A stretch of 64,000 nt of DNA from positions 25,048,001 through 25,112,000 of the forward strand of contig NC_091976.1 of the NCBI RefSeq assembly GCF_036711975.1, given 5' to 3'. A program made the position numbers and the translations under genes. The DNA comes from Onthophagus taurus. Lineage: Eukaryota > Arthropoda > Insecta > Coleoptera > Scarabaeidae. This document shows positions 56,391 through 64,000 of the stretch, piece by piece (position 1 is the stretch's first letter; every line of letters starts with the position of its first letter). The notes beneath the pieces are model-generated. The model was not told the DNA's origin and did not search any database. It was given only the letters and a program-made list of their open reading frames with translations.

Positions 56391-58083
56391 ATAATAATAA
56401 TAAATCCCTTTATTTCCGTAATGCTTCCATGTATAGAAAAGAGCCAAACAAAAGAACCTTTATAATTAAGTAAATAACATTAATTAATTAATTACAATAC
56501 CTATAAATTTACAAATTCAAATACAAAAATCTAGTACAAAATAAAAGATTTTAATAAACATATTTCTTAGTCGATTGAAATATTTTCGAGAAAAAAATCA
56601 TCTACCCTGTAAAAAGCTTTCGCGATTAAGAATTCTTTCAATCTTTTTTTAAATAAATGTAATAATTGTACAGTTTTATACAAAAATATAAAACACTTTT
56701 CTGTATTTTAGAATAATTAATCTTCGGTGGTTGTAAAAATAATCGTTCGGTGCCTCTCATTTGATGTTGATGTGATAATTCATATTTTGAGAAAAATTCA
56801 GGGTAATTAGTTATTACAAAAAGTGCACATTCTAGAATAAACAAACATGGAAACGTGACAATATTTTGTTCGGTGAAATGAGCTCTACATGAGTCACGCG
56901 GACCTAAACCGAAAACCGCTCGTACACTCTTCTTCTGAACGATGAAAGCACGTTCCGAAGTTACTGCATTTCCCCAGAAAATAACTCCATATCTCAAACG
57001 CGATTCAACACACGCATAATAAACACTTAAAGCGACTCTTTCACCTACACATCGTGACACTGTTCAAAGCGCAAAACATTTTCTGGATAAACTAGTTGTC
57101 AACCCATCAATGTGTTGACTCCAGGAAAGGTGGCAGTCCATCTTTAAACCCAGGAATGTTACCTCCTGTTGATAGGTGAGTAATTGTCCTCCAAACATTA
57201 TTTCCATCTCAGGTGTTTTATTTGTAAAAATCATAAAAGTTGATTTTGCTATATTGAGCTGTAGATTATTTCTGAACAATGATTCGTTTAGTTTTGTTAG
57301 ATTCTCTCTGGTCATTCTTAAGACCGCTTCCTCACTTTTTTCAGATATAACAGAAGTTGAATCATACGCAAATAATACCAGTAAATAATCAAGTACATCA
57401 GGCAAATCATTAATGTACAGAAGAAACAAGAAAGATCCCAAGACTGACCTCTGTGGTACACCCTGAAACACTTCCTTCCACTCAGACCTAACATCTCCTA
57501 GGGAATTGCTGTATGACATATGTCTTATTCAGAAGGATTTCATGATTCACACAGTCGAATGCTTTTGTTAGGTCCATAAAAATACAACCAGTGATATCCT
57601 TTTCATTGATAGCTGAAGTAATTTTATCAAGTATCTGTAAAATTATACGTGACGTTAATCGTCCTTTTATATACCCATTTTGGGTATCATTTAGTACTTT
57701 GCTTTTAATTACAATTACATTTTTGCAATATTTGATATCAACGCAATAGGACGATAGTTTGAAAAAACCGATCGATCCTCTTTCTTATACAATGGTTTAA
57801 TTACTGTTTTCTTAAGGCCCATAGAGAAGGACAAATTGATAACATTACTCAATGGTCCAGAGAGAACATCAGAAGAGAACTTCAATAAGGCCACCGGAAT
57901 CTCATCAAAGCCTACCGCCTCTGTATTATTTAAAGATTGTATTGTTTTTTGAACTTCTATTGCATCACTTAAATAAAATGCGAAAGTTTTAGATATTTGT
58001 AAGTTTCTTATTCTTAAGGGAACCGTATTAGAAATTTGTACACTATTTATAAAATATGCATTAGCAGCATTAAGTATATCTAT

Positions 58084-60271
58084 TTACAGATTTAAGCAAT
58101 ATGCTCAAAACTGTTCCGACATGTCCTACCAATGGGCTGCGGAAGACATTATAAGCACTGATACTGTGCTATCAATACCGTCAGATTTGCCGGAATCACT
58201 ATCAGTGATTAATGCTCGATACCAGATTGTACTGCCTGAGCGGCAGTCCTGGATCGAAAATGAAAATTCTCTGGTTCGGGCAGACATTTGCTTGTACACA
58301 GATGGATCAAAAACGCCTAAAGGGGTAGGCGCAGGAGTATACTGCCAGACACCTCGAATTAAGCAAGCCTACAGCCTGGGTACGTACTGTACTGTATTCC
58401 AGGCGGAAGTATTTGCTATTGACATGGGTGCTAAAATCCTTCTTGAAAGAGGGGTGAAGAACATGACAGTACGAATTTTCTCAGACAGTCAAGCCGCTCT
58501 CCAGGCGCTGCAAGCCGTGAAAACGGTGTCGGCTCTGGTTAATGATTGTAAGAGAACATTAAACACACTGAGTTGTGATAACAGAGTCTCTCTGATCTGG
58601 GTCCCGTGTCACTCTGGGGTTGCTGGCAATGAAGCGGCAGATAAGCTAGCAGGAGATGGCAGCGCTGAAGCGTTTGTGGGACCGGAACCAGCAGTTGGTG
58701 TATCATTTGCGATGGCCAAATATAGGATTGGACTGTGGGCTGAAGAGAGACTTCGCCTAGTGTGGACCAGTTCTCCTGGAATGAGACATGCTAAGGTGTT
58801 TATTAACATCGCCACTGTCAAACCAGGGAATATTTTAGGACTTGCCCGTAGTAGCATAAAAGTTCTAATGGGTGTTTTTACTGGGCACTGCCGATTAAAA
58901 GCACACCTCAACTTGTTGGGTTTAGCCGACGATGTTGAATGCCGACTATGTGCGGAGGAAGCAGAGACGGTTGAGCATGTTTTATGCCACTGCCTTGCCG
59001 TTAACCGTATCAGATTCTCGATTTTTGGGTCGCAGTTTATCTCCTCAAAAGATCTGAATGACCTTTCGCCGAGCAAGGTATTAATGTTCGTTAAGAGCAT
59101 TGGACTGCACGGTGAAATTTGATAATGATATCTATCGGGGTACAATAGATCCTTAGGGTCGCGGTGCAAGGTTGGTTGGTCCGCCTACCCGATATGTACA
59201 GGTAAACGTCGTTTTACGCCAGGGTTCCGTTCCAAGAGACACCGGCGTAAACAAAATCGGCGTAAAATGAACACAAATATAATGGACGGTATAAGGTTAG
59301 GTTCCATGTCAAAATTCTAAGAACAATCTAACATGTTTATTTAATACATATTCTATATATATTCCAATTTCATTTGCATAAGGTCGAACGGCAGCTGTGA
59401 CGCTTCTTTTAACATTTGCGCTTCGATTGTAATCCCCATCTATCTCAGAGAGCTCACATGTTAATCTTTCTATAGAGGAATGGATACGAATTAGATCATC
59501 CGTTTTTAGGATTTTCCTATCATTTTCTTTCTCATCCTCCTCTTCTTCTTCGGGATTTTCTGATTGAGGGCGATCATATGCCTCGATTAACTTTTCTAAT
59601 TCTTGATTTGAGAGTGGTTGATCATGCCCGTCTAACAGTTCGGTCACATCTTCAGTTGTTACGTCTTCGAATCCACATTCGCGTGTAAGCCTGATGTCCT
59701 CGTTTATGTTAATGTTATTTACCACTTCTACACTTGCACCTTGTATAAATCCAGGCAAAAGTTTACGTCAAACGCCGCTTAAACAATTGTTTGTCACTTC
59801 GTCCCAAACAGATTTTAGATTATTTATTCCTTTTAAAATGTCGTATGATCGCCAATAATCTTTGACGGTCCCATTGGAATTAGTATCTATCGCCTTAATC
59901 ATTGCTTTTAATGTTATGCGCAAATAATACACTTTAAAGGTAGAAATTACCCCTAATCCATGTGTTATAAAACGGAGATTGTGTTAGGGGGCATGTAAAT
60001 TACCTTGACGTCCAATTCCGTGTCTAAAGTTTCAAGATTTTCCTGATGTCCTAGGGCATTGTCTAATAGGAGGATTGCTTTCTTTGGAAGGTTATTTCGG
60101 TCACAAAATTTAAGCACAGTAGGGCAAAAATAATTTTTATACCAGTCTGTAAAAATCTCCTGTATGAATCTCCTGGGGAATCCCACGCCGGCGCCAACCG
60201 GCGTAATTGTGAATCGGCGTAAATCGAACCGGCGCAAAACGACGTTTACCTGTATTCGATGTAATGTAATG
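58084..60271 (+). mobile_element. RNase H-bearing LINE, 5'-truncated, hosting a Tigger element
   Basis: Coding runs in one frame from 58085 to the stop at 59120-59122. RNase H has LYTDGSK, FQAEVFAI, FSDSQAAL and WVPCHSGVAGNEAADKLA, so the catalytic acids are all present. The C-terminal FTGHCRLKAHL and CRLC...H..C.C zinc motif resemble the 3456 element, but identity is low: a different family of the same group. The 3' UTR is interrupted at 59199 by a Tigger transposon and ends in a TGTAATGTAA-type tail (60259-60271). A 13-bp target duplication TAAGTATATCTAT flanks the whole (58071-58083 and 60272-60284). EN and RT are absent. Confidence 0.92.
59199..60252 (-). mobile_element. Tigger/pogo transposon, internally deleted
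   Basis: The ends CAGGTAAACGTCGTTTTACG (59199-59218) and its inverted partner (60231-60252) form 22-bp terminal repeats with one mismatch, flanked by TA on both sides (59197-59198 and 60253-60254), the TA duplication of Tc1/mariner-pogo elements. The minus strand from 60237 carries the DDE transposase end: RFIQEIFTDWYKNYF, AILLLDNALGHQENLE (second catalytic Asp), VKVIYMPPNTISVL. It decays through stops, then an acidic C-terminal tail DVTELLDGHDQPLSNQELEK and EEEEEDE (59758-59309). The N-terminal DNA-binding half is deleted, since coding starts right at the terminal repeat. It sits in the 3' tail of the surrounding LINE. Confidence 0.92.
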
Positions 60272-60924
60272 TAAGTATATCTATATCATTTTCATACACT
60301 AGTCGAAATACGTTTAGAACAAAATAATTATTTGATTTTTTGCATCCCCTGAGTGCATTAATGGTTGTCCATGTAGCTTTAGCTTTATTTGACGCATTTT
60401 CAATATAGTTAGTATACGAAGCCTTTGTGATCTTTCAATTTCTGTCTTTAGGTACTGACAGAAATAACACTCCTTCATATAACTGCCTTTTAATGATTTC
60501 TTCTGTTAACCATGTTTTCACTTGTTGCTTATTTCTATATGGAGATGAAATATCAACAATTTTAAATTTGCTCCGTCTATCCAAACTATTTCGAATAATG
60601 CTCAAAAAATTATTAAAACAGTTTTCAGCACTTTACAAGTCTTTTATAAATGACCAATTTGTGGCATTCATACCATGATGATGTATGTGCGTTAATATGT
60701 CTCGATTTAGAAAATGTTTCTTTATTTTTGTTTTAATTTTTTCAATCCCACTATTGATTAAAAAGGATATCTCTTGCGTGTAGTGATCTGATAATGCAGA
60801 TACTAAAATTTTACTCTCATATGATTGAGATATTGTCAATTATAGTGCCGGATCGATTATCGTATCTCGATAGGGTTTCCAATAGTCTAAACAAAATTTT
60901 GTTTTGGATCCTTAAATTGATATT

Positions 60925-61185
60925 AACAAAATTAGCATCTAATTTAACATCAACTACGCAAAAGTAACAATCATCGAAATGATTCTTAGGCTCCATCCAG
61001 ATCATAGGAATACCAAAGTCTAATCCAGACTGTTCTCCTTTTTCCACAATCGTAACGACTCAACACAGGATTTACAAACTTTATGAGGAATCCATGATTT
61101 ATCTAGTTTGTCCATTTTTAAACCGAAATATTCAGCGTAAGTCTCCTCGACAAAGAAAAATCGGCGTTTCTATACTACTTGAATG
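60925..61185 (-). pseudogene. Fragment of an insect repeat-borne zinc-binding protein
   Basis: The minus strand reads FFVEETYAEYFGLKMDKLDK, SWIPHKVCKSCVESLRLWKK, GLDFGIPMIWMEPKNHFDDC, YFC. The C-x2-C...H-x2-DCYFC pattern is zf-AD-like, and I recall the same block in many uncharacterised, repeat-associated arthropod proteins. It is cut off where the CR1-like LINE begins (~60900) and has a frame shift near 61050. No function can be given. Confidence 0.5.
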
Positions 61186-61499
61186 TTAAATTCAAGTCAC
61201 TGGTCGTTGATGTGTAGTTATTATAGCCAGATTTCCGCTGAATGCGACATTTTTACCGATACCTGGTCATTCATTAACAATAAAATCATAGATCACTTCA
61301 CAATTATTAATCGCTAATATATCTTTTCGCCTTGATTGCCATTTATTATATGTACAATACTATTTTTCGATTTTGATATATTCACATATCTTACAATTGT
61401 TATCATTATCCTATTGTTTTTTTGTATAATATTACATTTATATTTTTTTTCTTTTTGTATTCCTATAATTGGGGACCTGTTGGAATACAGCATTTATTA
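61186..61499. other. AT-rich spacer
   Basis: Non-coding. It ends in CATTTATTATTATTA, a LINE-tail-like microsatellite, immediately before the palindromic repeat family. Confidence 0.4.
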
Positions 61500-61610
61500 T
61501 TATTAGATCTAGTGTTAGTTCTAGTTCTAGTTCAATAAAAATATAGACGTAGATCTAGAAACATTTGGGTTTAGCCATCTAAAAAGACACACCTAAACCG
61601 ATGAATAAAC
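61500..61610. repeat. Palindromic repeat family, copy 4
   Basis: CTAGTGTTAGTTCTAGTTCT and, further on, AGAAACATTTGGGTTTAGCC and CACCTAAACC: a diverged copy of the hairpin at 43230-43275. Confidence 0.65.
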
Positions 61611-64000
61611 CAATTAAACGTTGAAATTTATAGAGGAATTTTAAAATACGAAGAAACTTATTATTGCGGTTAATTAACACGAGAAAATGAACCATCGTCA
61701 TACATAATTGACTAATTAAAATAATTGGGCGATGATTGAGAGTTTTCGATGAAAATTTAATTATAAATTTCCAATTTTCGGTTTATAACTTCCGATTGTA
61801 GGTTTCGATCGTGTCTACTGAGTTGAATTAGCCGGAAGTAATCGCGAATTGGACTCCCAAATTTGACATTATTTAAATCGAACTAGTGAAAAGTAGGATT
61901 TAGTGCCATTGAATTTTCTCTGGTGGCAGCCGTTACCGAAGTGGAACTAATAATTCAACTTCAGTCGCCCTTTTGTTTCATTCTTCGTCTTTTCAGAATA
62001 AATTTCCGACTATAATGAAACGTTAAAAAAAGCGTTTGTTGCGAGCGTTGTTTGGCCTCGAATATTTTCTATCGGAAAGACAAAACCGAACGAGTCTTTG
62101 AATATATGCTGACCTTTATTCAAATTTTTCCCAAGCGCTGGTTTATTGAAAATTTATTGGGAAAATACTGTTTCTTTATTTGGTTGGAATGGAACGAGTT
62201 GTACGTTTATTGTCAATTTGTCTGTCTGCATATAAATTGTAATTTATAAATATATACTCTACAGTACATAGTAATAACCATTTAGGAACTTACTTCTTTA
62301 TTCATAACTTTCCGGCCGGTTCTCGGAAAATTTGCGGAGATATCAGCTTACATCAAAACTGCTTTCGTATAAATTTTAAATGATTTCCTGTCTCTTAGGA
62401 CCCCTTCCGAAAATGATACCCATCGCGAAAATTATTAATCGGTTTAACTATCGTTTGGGTTTAAGCTGCGGTATGTTTAACCATGCAACTACGGAATCAT
62501 CTCTTCAAAGAAAAGTTTTAAGAATAAATCTTCAAGGCGCGTCGTATCTCTGCCCCCCTTTAAACTTGCGGAAAACGTAATAGTTCTCCCCGCTTGTTTC
62601 AATAATTTAAGTGTGTTGTGTCAGCGAATGGTCTCCGTTGAAATTTATCGCTCTTCTAGAGAAGTTACAATTGATACAATCGAGAAACTATCCAATGTTT
62701 ACTTTAGAGGGGAGTTAGATAGAAAGTTTTAACTGAATCGGAATACCTTTCGGCTAGTTTAATTGAATTTATAGCTTAGGATTGGACACGATATTAAGAG
62801 ACAGTTTTAAAATTATATTTGAGTAAATAAATATGATATTGTAAATAAGTTCATTGAATATCATCAAATCATGTTTTGAAATAGCTATTTGTATTATAGA
62901 GACAAACTGATCTATCTGGTTGATTTAACTTACTCTAGACAATTTTAAAACACTCACAACTGGAGTGACTCGAAACAAATGGGGAAAAGTCTAATACAAA
63001 TCACAAACTTTTGCTTCAATATAAGTCAAATTACGCTGATTCAATTTATTCCTCGAAAAAGTTATTCTCTTTGTGCGAAGAAGCGTTTCCGATGCGAGAA
63101 TTGAAAAGCTCGATTTATTGGAAGTTCCTAAACCTTCTCCCACACCTATTTATCAACCTTGCAAAGATTATGTTAATTGGATACAATTTCGCCATCGCCA
63201 TGCATTAACGATTCTCTGCAGTGCAAAATAAAATAAAACACCTGAAAATGTGAACCAATTCAGTTAATTAAAAATTTATTAATTACAATTTGGGTAGAGC
63301 TTGGACAATCATGAATAATTGATATGAAAATCGCCGTTTAGCTATCGATTTTCAGCTCTCGGTGCTATTTTCCTCTAAATCTAAAAAAGGAATTGGTATT
63401 TAGCTAAAATAATTTTTGGGAGTGATTAAATAAATTCTAGATTTAGATTTAGAGTTGGTTCTACTTTTATATTATAACTCTTATTGCATAACTACAATTA
63501 AACAAAATCTTATACATTAACATTAAATATTAACTAAACTCGAATGTTTCTAGCTCTAATCTTAGTTTTAGTTTTAATTCAATAGTTAATTAACCGTACT
63601 AATACATTTCTTCTAATTTTCAGTTCCTCGTTTACGATTCCTTCTATAAATTTCAACGTTGAATTACTCCAATTTGGATCGTGGCGTTTCTTTCTATCAA
63701 AAAGGCACGCTTCGACTGTTCATTACGATATAATTTAGCCAATTAAAAGGAGTTATAATTAGGGGTAGCTTTTTGGATAGATCAAAGTGAATCGTAATCT
63801 TTTTTTTTGTAGAGTATTTTACGCATCCAAGAAGTTATTTTCGATTGGGTTACGTATCTAAATTGAAACCAACTCCACAGTAATGAAAAAATATGTCATT
63901 TACAATGTGTTGGAGACACGTAAGAAGATTGAAAACAACTCATGTTAAACAAATAAAATCTGACGCGCTCCACGTGTTCGGCCTGTTTATATCTGAAAAT
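61611..64000. other. Non-coding region to window end
   Basis: No gene is supported; open frames of 60-66 codons have no recognisable features. A degenerate stretch of the CTAG-rich repeat family lies at about 63440-63600 (CGAATGTTTCTAGCTCTAAT). The less AT-rich parts (61790-62060, 62300-62590) could be regulatory, possibly within a large Dop2R intron. Confidence 0.4.

Larger units (their letters stand above)
56391..60900 (-). mobile_element. CR1-like LINE, split by a second LINE
   Basis: The minus strand, read from 60900: SRYDNRSGTIIDNI and VSALSDHYTQEISFL (endonuclease end) and NYIENASNKAKATWTTINAL. It then continues beyond the insert at 58083 with DITGCIFMDLTKAFDCVNHE (RT catalytic Asp), FQGVPQRSVLGSFLFLLYIN, FAYDSTSVI where FADD is expected, GLKMDCHLSWSQHIDGL and ESRLRYGVIFWGN, to a stop near 56638. 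The 3' end has an (ATT)n tail (56391-56402). Loss of one Asp of the YADD pair and frame changes make it inactive. It is interrupted at 58084-60271 by an RNase H LINE with target duplication. Confidence 0.8.

Noticed and set aside
58609-59169. 186-codon minus-strand open frame
   Set aside because: Antisense of the RNase H LINE coding sequence.

Overview
The window is nuclear DNA of an insect, most likely a beetle (the order is inference). It is AT-rich. Its genes have short introns with GT..AG borders. It carries a eukaryotic tRNA-Lys, a mitochondrial ribosomal protein gene (tko/mRpS12), an insect D2-like dopamine receptor, and many non-LTR retrotransposons and DNA transposons in different states of decay. 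I see no prokaryotic operon, CRISPR array, LTR element or virus-like gene.

Layout. 1-1300: decayed LINE fragments. 2118-17245: three intronless bZIP genes of the giant/PAR family, at 2118-2774 (+), 5786-6310 (-) and 16607-17245 (-). Between them lie tRNA-Lys(CTT) at 3053-3125, a truncated LINE, an interspersed repeat family in both orientations, and ten head-to-tail copies of a 190-bp repeat (7741-9640). 16016-21637: tko in two exons on the minus strand. Its 5.2-kb intron holds the third bZIP gene plus an RTE-type LINE fragment that was split by a hAT transposon. 22181-32170: three genes for small secreted low-complexity proteins (His-rich, Gly/Tyr-rich, Gln-rich). Each has a 5-7 codon first exon, a phase-0 intron and a TATA box; an inverted ~182-bp satellite lies between the second and third. 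33309-35424: the last six coding exons of a D2-like dopamine receptor on the minus strand (TM3 to the stop); the 5' exons lie beyond the window. 36566-64000: mostly repeats. These include a near-intact 5'-truncated jockey-type LINE with poly(A) and target duplication, several CR1/jockey-like RT fragments, a palindromic repeat family, tandemly duplicated ~0.9-kb segments with a minisatellite, and a three-layer nest: a minus-strand LINE split by a plus-strand RNase H LINE whose tail holds a Tigger/pogo element.

How the genes relate. The bZIP trio looks like a local expansion of the gap gene giant. In Drosophila giant and tko are near neighbours in cytological region 3A, so the association here looks like old microsynteny, with one paralogue now inside tko's intron. 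The secreted trio resembles a cuticle or extracellular-matrix cluster. The receptor is an unrelated neighbour. The rest is best read as a record of repeat insertion; many insertions can be resolved by target-site duplications or by related empty sites inside this same window.
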